DNA of 64,000 bases from Pacificoceanicola sp049341065. GTDB lineage: Bacteria > Pseudomonadota > Alphaproteobacteria > Rhodobacterales > Rhodobacteraceae. Location of the stretch: assembly GCF_049341065.1 (NCBI RefSeq), contig NZ_JBMPIX010000001.1, positions 248,001 through 312,000 of the forward strand. Direction: 5' to 3'. Each line of letters starts with the position of its first letter. Positions within the stretch are counted from its first letter, which is position 1. The notes beneath the pieces are model-generated. The model had not been told where the DNA came from. It did no database searches and saw only the letters and a list, made by a program, of their open reading frames with translations. Shown piece after piece: positions 25,401 through 33,796 of the stretch. A program made the translations under genes and the position numbers.

Positions 25401-26519
25401 ATGATCGAGGCCAGGGGAAGAAACATGGTGGCAACGCTACCTAACTGGGTGCCTGAAGCGGCGCGGGTCTATCTTGCGCATACCGAACAAGGCCATTCCA
25501 TCCACGAACTTGCGCGGCAGGCGGGGTGTCATGCCTCGACCGTGCTGCGGCAGGTGCGGCGGATTGAAACTCGTCGTGATGATCCATTGATCGATGCCGC
25601 CTTGCGACAGCTTGGCCACTGCAGATCTGCCAAGGGTGCGATGACTTCTGAAAAGGACAGTGACGTAATGACGGCTTTTTGCGATATACCGTCCACTCCG
25701 GACGAAAAGACACTTGCCCGCGAGGCCCGCCGGGTGTTGCGACGGCTTTGTGAGAGCGGCGCTGTCCTGGCCGTTGCGGCAGAGATGGACAAATCCGTGG
25801 TCGTCCGGGACACCGGCGAAGGCGGATCGACCCGCACCGCGGTTGTCGATTCGGCCATCGCGCAGGCCATGGCACTCAAGGAGTGGATCGCCTGCGAGGC
25901 GCCGGGCCGGATTTCACGCTACCGCATCACCTCGGCGGGGCGTGCGGCATTGAACAAGCTGATGGCCGAACAGGAAAGCCGTGTGCGCGGTTTTGCCGAA
26001 GCGCAGGCGGGTTTTGACACCGGCCGGGAGGCCGAAGAAGCGCTGGATGAGATCGACCGCGATCCGCGCGCCCGCAAAGGCCGTTTCATGCTGGTCGAAA
26101 GCCCGCTGACCGCCCTGGCCCGCCGCCGCGACAAAGAGGGCACGCCCTTCCTGAGCGATGCGCTTGTCTCGGCAGGGGAACGTATGCGCGAAGACTTTGA
26201 ACTGGCGAAGATGGGGCCGCGGACCACGCAGAACTGGGATCAGTTCCTGACCGCCGGTGCCCAGTCGCAGGGCCGGGGCGAGGGCAACATGGGCAGCTCG
26301 GCGGCCCGCGCGCGCCTTGAGGCCGCCTTGCGCGATCTTGGCCCGGGCCTGGGCGATGTGGCCCTGCGCTGCTGCTGCTACCTCGAAGGGCTGGAGACCG
26401 CCGAGAAACAGCTTGGCTGGTCTGCCCGTTCAGGCAAGGTGGTTTTGCGGATCGCGCTGCAACGACTGCGCCGCCACTACGAGGAACAGTCTGCCAAGGG
26501 CGGCGACCTTGTTGGCTGA
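25401..26519 (+). CDS. DUF6456 helix-turn-helix protein
   Basis: A 372-residue protein. Residues about 22-50 (AYLAHTEQG-like start, then IHELARQAGCHASTVLRQVRRIE) form a helix-turn-helix. The middle (about 95-175) looks like a winged-helix module, and the C-terminal 150 residues match DUF6456, ending with the phrase CCCYLEGLETAEKQLGWSARSGKVV. It probably binds DNA, but targets are unknown. A GGGGAAGGGGA ribosome site precedes ATG 25401; a second ATG at 25425 is an alternative. It is followed by oxyR on the same strand, 75 bases later. Confidence 0.75.
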   Translation: MIEARGRNMVATLPNWVPEAARVYLAHTEQGHSIHELARQAGCHASTVLRQVRRIETRRDDPLIDAALRQLGHCRSAKGAMTSEKDSDVMTAFCDIPSTPDEKTLAREARRVLRRLCESGAVLAVAAEMDKSVVVRDTGEGGSTRTAVVDSAIAQAMALKEWIACEAPGRISRYRITSAGRAALNKLMAEQESRVRGFAEAQAGFDTGREAEEALDEIDRDPRARKGRFMLVESPLTALARRRDKEGTPFLSDALVSAGERMREDFELAKMGPRTTQNWDQFLTAGAQSQGRGEGNMGSSAARARLEAALRDLGPGLGDVALRCCCYLEGLETAEKQLGWSARSGKVVLRIALQRLRRHYEEQSAKGGDLVG

Positions 26520-26565
26520 CGAATTCCACCTTTTGTGAGACAATCTTTGATTAGCCTACCTTGAA

Positions 26566-26586
26566 CCTATCGCCCCCAGCGATAGG
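26566..26586. promoter_or_regulatory. Inverted repeat in oxyR leader
   Basis: CCTATCGC-N5-GCGATAGG is a perfect eight-base inverted repeat ending eight bases before the oxyR start. CTAT and ATAG half-sites recall OxyR contacts, though the spacing is 11 rather than the classical 7. It could be an autoregulatory operator or an mRNA hairpin over the ribosome site. Confidence 0.4.
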
Positions 26587-26594
26587 TACTTTGC

Positions 26595-27587
26595 ATGAGC
26601 ATCACCTTCAAACAGCTGACCTATTTCAAAGCGCTCGCCGAGCAGGGCAATTTTCGCCGCGCAGCCGAGCAGTGTTGCGTCAGCCAGCCCGCGCTTTCCG
26701 TGCAAATTCAGGAACTCGAACGCAGTTTGGGGGGCCCTCTTGTCGAACGTCAGGCTCGGCAGTTGCATCTGACACCTCTTGGGCGCGAAGTGCTCGAGAC
26801 AGCGCAGCGCGTTTTGTCCGAGATTTCGCAACTTGAACACAGCGCCCACAGCCGGCTTGGCCTTGGAGGTGCGCTGCGCCTTGGCGTCATTCCGACCATC
26901 GCGCCCTACCTTCTGCCCGAAGTGCTGGCGGCCCTGCGTTCGGCCGATATTTCGCTGGACGTGCAGATCACAGAGGGCAAGACGGACCGCATTCTGGACA
27001 TGTTGTCTGACGGCGGTCTCGACGCCTGCATCCTTGCGCTGCCAGCTGAGCGTGACGGGCTTGAGGAACGTGTGCTGTTCACAGACCGTTTTCTGTTGGC
27101 CGGAAGCGCGGCGCGGCTGGACAGCCTTGGCCCCGATCTCAGCCCTGACGGGCTTGGCGACAGTCAACTTTTGCTACTGGAGGACGGTCACTGTCTGACC
27201 GATCAGGCGCTGGCTGTTTGCGGTCGCGGGCGGGGCCATGCGCGTATCCACATGGGCGCCTCGTCCTTGCCAACCCTGACACGATTGGTCGAGGCGGGCT
27301 TTGGCCTGACCTTGATGCCGGAACTGGCGGCCACCACGGAATGCGCCGTGGCGCCGGGCATCGCGCTGCGCCGTTTCGATGGAGCCGAGCCGTCGCGCGC
27401 CATCGGTCTGGTGCGCCGCGCGACCCGGCAATCGGCGCCATGGTTTGATGAGCTGGCACAAACCCTGAGCGGCGTGGGTACGCGACTTGTCAGTGATGCA
27501 AAGCAGCTATGCGACGCGGTTGCAGGGCGCGGCACACAGCATAAGCCATTGTCAAATATGGAAAAGGGTGCAGGGGGCACTCATTAA
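26595..27587 (+). CDS. oxyR: LysR-type peroxide sensor OxyR
   Basis: A 330-residue LysR-type regulator. Residues 1-60 are the helix-turn-helix (FKQLTYFKALAEQGNFRRAA). The redox cysteines are Cys200 and Cys209 in LLLLEDGHCLTDQALAVC, the same spacing as E. coli Cys199/Cys208. A disulfide formed by hydrogen peroxide converts it to an activator of catalase and peroxidase genes. Unusually for the group, no katG or ahp gene is next to it. The C-terminal 30 residues after the effector domain are longer than in E. coli. Confidence 0.92.
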   Translation: MSITFKQLTYFKALAEQGNFRRAAEQCCVSQPALSVQIQELERSLGGPLVERQARQLHLTPLGREVLETAQRVLSEISQLEHSAHSRLGLGGALRLGVIPTIAPYLLPEVLAALRSADISLDVQITEGKTDRILDMLSDGGLDACILALPAERDGLEERVLFTDRFLLAGSAARLDSLGPDLSPDGLGDSQLLLLEDGHCLTDQALAVCGRGRGHARIHMGASSLPTLTRLVEAGFGLTLMPELAATTECAVAPGIALRRFDGAEPSRAIGLVRRATRQSAPWFDELAQTLSGVGTRLVSDAKQLCDAVAGRGTQHKPLSNMEKGAGGTH

Positions 27588-27689
27588 AGGTTGGGATGCG
27601 CCACTCGGAGACACTCCAAGCGGTACTGGTAAAACCCCCTGCATTTCTTTAATAAGAACGTAACGTCATATCTTCGCGGGGAAAAAAAC

Positions 27690-28640
27690 GTGCGTGATCT
27701 CAAAATCCCGTCCGAGCGGCATCCTGAAAAGGCCCATCGCCCGGACAATGCCCAGCCGAAGAAACCGGATTGGATTCGGGTAAAGGCGCCCGGCGGTGAA
27801 GGCTATAACGAAACCCGGCGCATCATGCGTGAACACAAGCTGGTCACCGTCTGCGAAGAGGCCGGCTGCCCGAACGCGGGCGAATGCTGGAACCAAGGCC
27901 ACGCCACCATGATGATCATGGGCGAGATCTGTACCCGCGGCTGCACCTTCTGCAACGTCGCCACCGGCAAACCCGACACGCTGGACGCCTTCGAGCCGGG
28001 CCGCGTCGCTGATGCGGTGCAGAAACTTGGGTTGAACCATGTTGTGATCACCTCGGTTGACCGCGACGATCTCGAAGATGGCGGTGCTGAACACTTCGCC
28101 CAGACGATCCGGGCCGTGCGCCACCGCTCGCCCGGCACCACCATCGAAATCCTGACGCCGGACTTCCTCAAGTGCGATGACAGCGTGCTTCAGACCGTGG
28201 TCGAGGCCAAACCCGATGTCTTCAACCACAACCTTGAAACCGTCCCCGGCCTGTACCCGACGGTCCGCCCCGGCGCCCGCTATTTCCATTCGTTGCGCCT
28301 GCTGCAAAGGGTCAAAGAGCTTGATCCTTCGATCTTTACCAAATCCGGCATCATGGTCGGCCTCGGAGAAGAGCGTCAGGCCGTGGGCCAGATCATGGAT
28401 GACATGCGCGCCGCCGATGTGGATTTCCTGACCATCGGCCAATATCTGCAGCCAACGCCGAAACACCACCGTGTTGATCGCTTTGTCACGCCGGATGAAT
28501 TTGCGGCCTATGAAAAATCCGCCTTCGGCAAAGGCTTCCTTATGGTCTCGGCGACGCCGCTGACCCGCTCCAGCTATCACGCCGGGGATGACTTTGCCCG
28601 CCTGCGCGCCGCGCGCGAGGCCAAACTGGCCAAGCACTGA
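27690..28640 (+). CDS. lipA: Lipoyl synthase
   Basis: A 316-residue radical SAM enzyme adding two sulfurs to protein-bound octanoyl groups. The auxiliary cluster cysteines are Cys55, Cys60 and Cys66 (CEEAGCPNAGEC); the radical SAM cysteines are Cys81, Cys85 and Cys88 (CTRGCTFC). The C-terminal RSSY motif, which binds the auxiliary cluster, is present. The start is GTG 27690 after a GGGGAAA site. A double-hairpin repeat follows the stop. Confidence 0.97.
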   Translation: MRDLKIPSERHPEKAHRPDNAQPKKPDWIRVKAPGGEGYNETRRIMREHKLVTVCEEAGCPNAGECWNQGHATMMIMGEICTRGCTFCNVATGKPDTLDAFEPGRVADAVQKLGLNHVVITSVDRDDLEDGGAEHFAQTIRAVRHRSPGTTIEILTPDFLKCDDSVLQTVVEAKPDVFNHNLETVPGLYPTVRPGARYFHSLRLLQRVKELDPSIFTKSGIMVGLGEERQAVGQIMDDMRAADVDFLTIGQYLQPTPKHHRVDRFVTPDEFAAYEKSAFGKGFLMVSATPLTRSSYHAGDDFARLRAAREAKLAKH

Positions 28641-28648
28641 CCCGCCGC

Positions 28649-28710
28649 TTCACTGGTCTGAAAATATCCCGGGGGAGCGCAGCCCCGGCTGCGCCGGGGG
28701 CAGAGCCCCC
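28649..28710 (+). repeat. Double-hairpin 3' element, copy B
   Basis: The element starts eight bases after the lipA stop with TTCACTGGTC. The core AAAATATCCCGGGGGAG begins at 28661. Stem 1 is GCGCAGCC/GGCTGCGC (28677-28694) and stem 2 is GGGGGC-AGA-GCCCCC (28696-28710). It is nearly identical to copy C outside stem 1. Confidence 0.82.
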
Positions 28711-28730
28711 AACCCCTTACCAATCAAGCA

Positions 28731-28757
28731 AAAACCGGCCCAATCGGCCGGTTTTTT
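28731..28757. terminator. Bidirectional intrinsic terminator after lipA
   Basis: A perfect ten-pair stem AAAACCGGCC with a five-base loop is followed by T residues on the plus strand; the minus strand also ends in T residues. It separates lipA from the convergent cytochrome gene. Confidence 0.9.
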
Positions 28758-28777
28758 CAGTCAGATAAATCTGCGCT

Positions 28778-29662
28778 TTATTCTGATGGGACGGGCAGGG
28801 CTTTCACATAGGCCGCAACCGCGGCGCGATCCTCTGCGGGCAGTTTCGAGAAGTTGTCCACCACCTCGGCCATATGGCCGCCGACACTGTCAAAGTCGGG
28901 GGTAAAGCCGGTCTCTAGGTAATAGGCGATGTCCGTTGCGGCCCATGTCAGCTTGTTCGGGGTCAGCGCCGGGATCGTGCCTTGCCCCGACGGGTTCGGC
29001 GCACCGGCCAGCCATTGGGATTTTTCCAATCCGCCCAGAGGGTTGCGCGGGGTGTGGCATTCGCCGCAATGGGCCAGCGCCTCAACCAGATAACGCCCGC
29101 GCTCCAGATCCGCAGGCACATCCCTGATCACCCAGTCATCCGAGAAGAACAGCAGTTTCCAGCCTCCCAGACTGCGCCGGATGTTGAACGGAAACCCGAC
29201 GTCATGCGCCTTGGACGGTGTGGCATCGGGCGGCAAAGTCTGCATGTAAGACCAGAGGTCAGCCAGATCCTGAGGCTCCATCTTGGTGTATGCGCTGTAG
29301 GGAAAGGCGGGGTAATAATGCTGGCCCTCGGGCGAGGTGCCTTTCAGGACCGCATTGGAAAAGTCCGGAAATTTCCATGCGCCAATTCCTTGTTCCGGAT
29401 CGGGCGAAATGTTCGGGGAATAAAAGGTGCCAAAGGCCGTTGCAAAGGCTTGCCCTCCGGACAGGAGCAGCTTTTCTTCGCTCTTGGGAGCATGGTGGCA
29501 CGAGGCACAGCCAGCCGCGGTAAATACAGCCTCGCCCCGCGTCGCATCGCCGGTCAGCCCGGCGATCCGGTCCGGATCGACCTCGGCCGGAGCGGTCAGC
29601 CACCAACCCACCCCGGCGGCGATAATCGCCACCGGGACAAGCAGTTTCAATACGCGTTTCAT
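28778..29662 (-). CDS. Diheme c-type cytochrome
   Basis: A 294-residue exported cytochrome. A short charged start (MKRVLKLLVP) and a hydrophobic stretch to about residue 22 form a signal or anchor. Heme-binding motifs are CASCH (52-56) and CGECH (199-203). The phrases TFYSPNISPDPEQGIGAW and FPYSAYTKM resemble cytochrome subunits of membrane alcohol and sugar dehydrogenases. It starts six bases after the cytochrome c' gene ends, so the two are one operon and may be electron partners. ATG 29662 is used; GTG 29668 would overlap the upstream stop. Confidence 0.85.
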   Translation of the reverse strand: MKRVLKLLVPVAIIAAGVGWWLTAPAEVDPDRIAGLTGDATRGEAVFTAAGCASCHHAPKSEEKLLLSGGQAFATAFGTFYSPNISPDPEQGIGAWKFPDFSNAVLKGTSPEGQHYYPAFPYSAYTKMEPQDLADLWSYMQTLPPDATPSKAHDVGFPFNIRRSLGGWKLLFFSDDWVIRDVPADLERGRYLVEALAHCGECHTPRNPLGGLEKSQWLAGAPNPSGQGTIPALTPNKLTWAATDIAYYLETGFTPDFDSVGGHMAEVVDNFSKLPAEDRAAVAAYVKALPVPSE

Positions 29663-29668
29663 GTGCAC

Positions 29669-30124
29669 TTACTCGGGGGCGCGATAGGTGTCGTGGCAGG
29701 CCTTGCAAGCGCCGCCCAGTTTGCCCAGGGCCGGGCCAATGGCCTCTTGGCCAGTGCCTGCGGCGACCTGCATTTCCTTTGCCGCGACGCCAAGGGCATC
29801 CCATTTGGACAGAACGTCATCAAGGTTTTCCCAGATGTTCGGCTGGGCGCGGGTGCCGTCGATGCTCATGTTGTCCGAGCCTTCGGGCCAAAGCGTGGGC
29901 TGGTGCACCATCGAGACACCCACCAGAGAATCCGCAGCCGCCTGAGCCGCCGCAGCGTCATAGGGAATCGCGCCCTTGGCCATTCCGCCCAACACCCCAA
30001 GGTTGAGTGCCAGAATGCGGAATTGACCTTGGCGGGCTTTAACCTCGGCGGCGTGATCCTGCGCCATGGCGGCGGTTCCGCCAAGCATCGACAGGACGGC
30101 GGCAATTGCGAAAGTCTTGTTCAT
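29669..30124 (-). CDS. cycP: Cytochrome c'
   Basis: A 151-residue periplasmic protein with a signal peptide ending at AMA (residue 21) and the C-terminal heme motif CKACHDTYR (Cys140-His144). A single C-terminal heme on a four-helix bundle is the cytochrome c' pattern. Members bind nitric oxide and may protect against it or act in electron transfer. It is the first gene of the pair with the diheme cytochrome. Confidence 0.9.
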   Translation of the reverse strand: MNKTFAIAAVLSMLGGTAAMAQDHAAEVKARQGQFRILALNLGVLGGMAKGAIPYDAAAAQAAADSLVGVSMVHQPTLWPEGSDNMSIDGTRAQPNIWENLDDVLSKWDALGVAAKEMQVAAGTGQEAIGPALGKLGGACKACHDTYRAPE

Positions 30125-30286
30125 GAGAGTCTCCCTGTAAGTTTATTCGTACAATAGCTTGACCATAGTAGGTACAGAATGTCGCACAATCCTATTCAGG
30201 TATACCATAACTTGCGCGCGCAGATGTGATCATGCCCTGTTCGAAAACGCACCAAAATAAGGCATGGCGCCGGGGTGGTGGCGCAA

Positions 30287-30826
30287 TCAATCCGTGAAAC
30301 GAACCTTGCCGATAAATGGCAGGTTGCGGTTGTGCTGGGCAAAATCGATGCCGTAACCAACGACGAATTCATCGGGAATTTCAAAGCCCGTCCAATCCGC
30401 TTTGACCTCGACCTCGCGGCGGGCCGGTTTGTCCAAAAGTGCGATTGACCGCAGCTTGCGCGGCCCACGTGACGCCAGCAGGCTCAGCACATGTTTCATC
30501 GTGAACCCGGTGTCGATGATATCCTCGACCACCAGCACGTCGCGCCCTTCGATGCCGCCGCGCAGGTCCTTGAGGATGCGCACTTCGCGCGACGTTTCCA
30601 TTTCATTTCCGTAAGATGAGGCTTCGAGGAAGTCGACCTCAACATCCAAGGCCAGCTCGCGCACGAGGTCCGCGATAAACACGAACGAGCCGCGCAGCAA
30701 TCCCACGACAACCAGCTTGTCCGTCTTGCTGAACTCTTTCTCGATCTCGCGGCTCAGGTCTTCGATCCGCGCGGCAATGGTCTTGGCCGAGATCATCTGG
30801 TCTACGACATAAGGACGCTGTGGCAT
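30287..30826 (-). CDS. hpt: Hypoxanthine phosphoribosyltransferase
   Basis: A 179-residue purine salvage enzyme. The PRPP-binding loop is VLVVEDIIDTGFTM and the substrate hood is VGLLRGSFVFIADLVREL. The C-terminal phrase IPDEFVVGYGIDFAQ is typical. ATG 30826 follows an AAGGGGAT site; the in-frame extension up to 31003 is antisense to the neighbouring gene. It is divergent from the Coq10/RatA-like gene. Confidence 0.95.
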   Translation of the reverse strand: MPQRPYVVDQMISAKTIAARIEDLSREIEKEFSKTDKLVVVGLLRGSFVFIADLVRELALDVEVDFLEASSYGNEMETSREVRILKDLRGGIEGRDVLVVEDIIDTGFTMKHVLSLLASRGPRKLRSIALLDKPARREVEVKADWTGFEIPDEFVVGYGIDFAQHNRNLPFIGKVRFTD

Positions 30827-30906
30827 GTCTATCCCCTTGAATTTTCGGGCGCAGCATACGACATGAGGCAACATTGTCACCAAGCAAAGGCGCGAAAAGG
30901 GGCGAC

Positions 30907-31356
30907 ATGCCGACCCACTCTGAAACCCGTCACCTGCCGTACACGGCAGATCAGATGTACGACCTTGTGGCCGATGTGGCCAATTACCCCGCCTTTCTGC
31001 CATGGACAGCGGCGGCGCGCATCCGTTCCCGCGAGGATTGCGGCGATCACGAAGTGATGCTGGCCGATCTGGTGATCAGCTTCAAGGTCTTCCGCGAACG
31101 CTTTGGCTCCAAGGTGACGCTTTGGCCCGATGAGCGGCGCATCGACACCGAGTACCTTGATGGCCCATTCAAACACCTGATTTCCAAATGGGCCTTTGCG
31201 GAGTCCGAGGGCGGCGGAGTGGATGTGTCTTTCTTTGTCGATTTCGAATTCAAGAACCGCATCCTGCAAGGCGCGGCCGGCATGTTCTTTTACGAGGCTA
31301 TGCAGCGCGTGGTCCGCGCCTTTGAACGGCGCGCGGCGGACCTTTACGGCTCCTAG
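30907..31356 (+). CDS. Coq10/RatA-like START-domain protein
   Basis: A 149-residue SRPBCC/START-fold protein. Starting phrases LPYTADQMYDLVADVANYPAFLPW are diagnostic of the Coq10/RatA branch. Members bind ubiquinone-like lipids and help respiratory electron flow; E. coli RatA was described as a ribosome-targeting toxin, but no antitoxin partner is near, so a Coq10-like role is more likely. The gene ends before a strong terminator. Confidence 0.87.
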   Translation: MPTHSETRHLPYTADQMYDLVADVANYPAFLPWTAAARIRSREDCGDHEVMLADLVISFKVFRERFGSKVTLWPDERRIDTEYLDGPFKHLISKWAFAESEGGGVDVSFFVDFEFKNRILQGAAGMFFYEAMQRVVRAFERRAADLYGS

Positions 31357-31380
31357 GTTCCGCCTTGGCATGCGGCAAGA

Positions 31381-31408
31381 AAAAACGGGCCCCGAAAGGC
31401 CCGTTTTT
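31381..31408. terminator. Bidirectional intrinsic terminator
   Basis: A perfect 11-pair stem AAAAACGGGCC with a six-base loop ends in five T residues on either strand. It serves the Coq10-like gene and convergent amtB. Confidence 0.93.
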
Positions 31409-31426
31409 GCGTTTTGGAGTGTCTGA

Positions 31427-32605
31427 TCAGCTGGCGTGGTCGTAGGCGCGCTCGCCATGGACCGCGATATCCAGGCCGTTGACTTCGGATTCGGGATCGA
31501 CGCGCAGCGGGGTGATGGCTTTGACCACAAAGATCAAGATCACGGTGACCACCACGGTGAAAACCCCAACGATTGCAAGGCTGCCCAGTTGGGCGGCCCA
31601 GCTGCCCGCGCCGAAAACCGCGATCATGATGGTGCCGAAGATGCCGCCAACGCCGTGCACGGCAAAGACGTCCAGCGTGTCGTCGATCTTGAGCTTGTTG
31701 CGGATAAGGCCCACGGCTTCCTGACACAGGATGCCCGCGATGCCGCCAATGACCAGCGCTGCGACCGGCCCGACAAAGCCAGACGCCGGGGTGATCGAGG
31801 CAAGGCCCGCGATGGTGCCGGTGACGATGCCAACCATTGAAGCGCGCCCGAACTTGATCTTTTCCCACAGCGCCCAGGTCAGCGACGCTGTCGCCGCCGA
31901 GATATGTGTGACGGTCAGCGCCATGGCCGCGCCGCCATCGGCTGCCAGTTGCGAGCCGCCGTTGAAGCCGAACCAGCCAACCCAAAGCATGGCCGCGCCG
32001 ATGAAGACATAACCGGGGTTGTGCGGCGGCGTGGTGTGGTTCTTGCGCGGCCCAAGAAAGTAGGCGACCAGCAGCGCCGCAAGACCAGCGGTCTCGTGCA
32101 CGACGATACCGCCGGCAAAGTCCTTGACCCCGGTTTCGCCAAAGATCCCACCGTCGGCCAGAAAGCCTCCGCCCCAGATCCAGTGGGTCACGGGGGCATA
32201 GCACAGCAGCATCCACAGCGCCGAGAACAGCAGCACAAAGCCAAAGCCGATGCGCTCGACATAGGCACCGACGATCAGCGCGGGGGTGATGATGGCGAAT
32301 GTCATCTGGAAGGCAAAGAACAGCACCTCGGGAAGGGTGCCCGACAGGGTATCGGCGTCGATCCCGTTCAGAAAGGCCTTGCCCAGCCCCCCCCAGATCG
32401 CGTTGCCATCACCAAAGGCGATGGAATAGCCCGCCGCCAGCCAAAGGATGCTCATCAAGCAGGCGATCGAATAGCAATGCATGAAGACGCTGAGCACATT
32501 TCGCGCCCGTACCAGCCCGCCGTAGAAAAGTGCCAGCCCCGGAAGCGTCATGAACAGCACCAAGGCTGTCGCGACGATAATCCAAGCGGTATCCGCTCCG
32601 TTCAT
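31427..32605 (-). CDS. amtB: Ammonium transporter AmtB
   Basis: A 392-residue channel with 10-11 hydrophobic helices. The pore histidines are expected in TVTHISAATAS and AVHGVGGIFG, with the family phrases FYGGLVRARN and GFNGGSQLAADG. ATG 32605 (MNGADTAWII) is used; upstream in-frame codons lack a membrane pattern. The usual PII gene glnK is not adjacent on either side. A perfect 10-base inverted repeat lies 73 bases upstream, and the ntrBC genes in the same window are likely regulators. Confidence 0.95.
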   Translation of the reverse strand: MNGADTAWIIVATALVLFMTLPGLALFYGGLVRARNVLSVFMHCYSIACLMSILWLAAGYSIAFGDGNAIWGGLGKAFLNGIDADTLSGTLPEVLFFAFQMTFAIITPALIVGAYVERIGFGFVLLFSALWMLLCYAPVTHWIWGGGFLADGGIFGETGVKDFAGGIVVHETAGLAALLVAYFLGPRKNHTTPPHNPGYVFIGAAMLWVGWFGFNGGSQLAADGGAAMALTVTHISAATASLTWALWEKIKFGRASMVGIVTGTIAGLASITPASGFVGPVAALVIGGIAGILCQEAVGLIRNKLKIDDTLDVFAVHGVGGIFGTIMIAVFGAGSWAAQLGSLAIVGVFTVVVTVILIFVVKAITPLRVDPESEVNGLDIAVHGERAYDHAS

Positions 32606-32677
32606 TTGTCCTGTCCTTCCCGTTTTCTTGTTACGCGCGGTAAAAGCGGGATTCGTCTGCGGAAAAAAGCGGCATAG

Positions 32678-32718
32678 GGCGTTTTGCTGTGCAAAATACG
32701 GGCGGTTTGCAAAACGCC
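32678..32718. promoter_or_regulatory. Inverted repeat upstream of amtB, candidate NtrC site
   Basis: GGCGTTTTGC (32678-32687) and GCAAAACGCC (32709-32718) form a perfect ten-base inverted repeat. A third GCAAAA lies between them at 32691-32696, making a tighter TTTTGC-TGT-GCAAAA pair. A further GCCTA-N5-TAGGC pair follows at 32716-32730. The rest of the 233-base gap to cinA shows no gene. Confidence 0.5.
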
Positions 32719-32838
32719 TAATTACTAGGCTGAAATTTCCCCATTTGAGGTGAAATTGAGCGAAGTAGGGCTGGGCGTGTTTCGTCAGATCGCGGGTTTG
32801 GCCCCGGCGGTTGGGCAGAAATGCCGCGCCGTTTGCGT

Positions 32839-33312
32839 TCAGCTCAATGCCGCAAGGATCATGGACAGGGCTTGTTTGGTCGCGGCGGCGCGGACCTTGG
32901 CGCGGCCCAAAGCGCCGTGCTCGATGGTCAGGCTCTGCGTGGCTTGGGCGGTGGCCAGCGCGTAACACACGCGGCCCTCGGGTTTGAACTCGGATCCGCC
33001 GGGACCCGCGATGCCGCTGATCGCCACGGCGATATCGGCGCGCGCGGCGGCACGCGCCCCTTCGGCCATCTCGCGGGCGACCTGTTCTGAAACGGCGCCG
33101 TGGGCTTCAAGAGTTTCTGCATTTACGCCCAGCATCTCTTGTTTGGCGAGATTGCTGTAGGTGACAAAGCCGCGTTCAAAGATGTTGGAACTGCCCGCGA
33201 TATCCGTCAGCGCCGCGGCCACCATGCCGCCGGTACAACTTTCGGCGGTGGTCACGGTCAGCCCGCGCGACTTGGCGCGGGTCAGGATGTCGAGGGCAAG
33301 CGCTGTCGTCAC
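32839..33312 (-). CDS. CinA C-terminal domain protein (nicotinamide-nucleotide amidase type)
   Basis: A 157-residue stand-alone CinA C-terminal domain. Phrases TTAESCTGGMVAAALTDI, GVNAETLEAHGAVSE and ISGIAGPGGSEFKPEG are diagnostic of PncC-type amidases, which convert NMN to nicotinate mononucleotide. The start is GTG 33312, overlapping the pgpA stop by four bases (GTGA). It ends the ispDF-pgpA-cinA operon. Confidence 0.9.
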   Translation of the reverse strand: MTTALALDILTRAKSRGLTVTTAESCTGGMVAAALTDIAGSSNIFERGFVTYSNLAKQEMLGVNAETLEAHGAVSEQVAREMAEGARAAARADIAVAISGIAGPGGSEFKPEGRVCYALATAQATQSLTIEHGALGRAKVRAAATKQALSMILAALS

Positions 33313-33794
33313 ATCAGAAACCCGTGGTAGAGGCTGGCCAGAATGACCGAGCCGATTGCAGCGAACAGTCCGGCAAACACATCGTCCAGCATGACCCCCA
33401 TCGGCGTGCCAAGGCGATCCGCCTTGCCGATGATCCACGGCTTGGTGATGTCGAACAGGCGGAACAGGACAAAGCCCGCGATCCAGCCGGGCCAAAGGCG
33501 GTACACTTCGATCCCCATCATCCCGGCGCCATAGCTGACCGGGAACAGCGCAATCCACATGCCGACCACTTCGTCGATGACGATCCATGACGGGTCGTGA
33601 TCCTCGGAGCCTTGGGTGACCTGTTTCGTGGCCTGCCAGCCCAGAAGAAACACCGCGACCGTGGCAACCAGCAGCAGCCAGAAGCCGCCCACCAGATGCA
33701 GCGCATAGGCAAAGGGCAGCGCCGCAAGCGAGCCCCATGTGCCGGGGGCAGGGCGGATAAAACCGACGTTAAAGAAAGAGGCGATCAGTTTCAT
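33309..33794 (-). CDS. pgpA: Phosphatidylglycerophosphatase A
   Basis: A 161-residue membrane enzyme making phosphatidylglycerol from its phosphate. FIRPAPGTWGSLAALP near the N terminus, VIDEVVGMW in the middle and GVMLDDVFAG near the end are the conserved acidic motifs. Hydrophobic helices alternate between them. The gene follows ispDF by two bases. Confidence 0.95.
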   Translation of the reverse strand: MKLIASFFNVGFIRPAPGTWGSLAALPFAYALHLVGGFWLLLVATVAVFLLGWQATKQVTQGSEDHDPSWIVIDEVVGMWIALFPVSYGAGMMGIEVYRLWPGWIAGFVLFRLFDITKPWIIGKADRLGTPMGVMLDDVFAGLFAAIGSVILASLYHGFLM

Positions 33795-33796
33795 GC

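Noticed and set aside
30907..31356. RatA toxin of a toxin-antitoxin pair
   Set aside because: No RatB-like small partner is adjacent, and the sequence fits the Coq10 START branch equally well.
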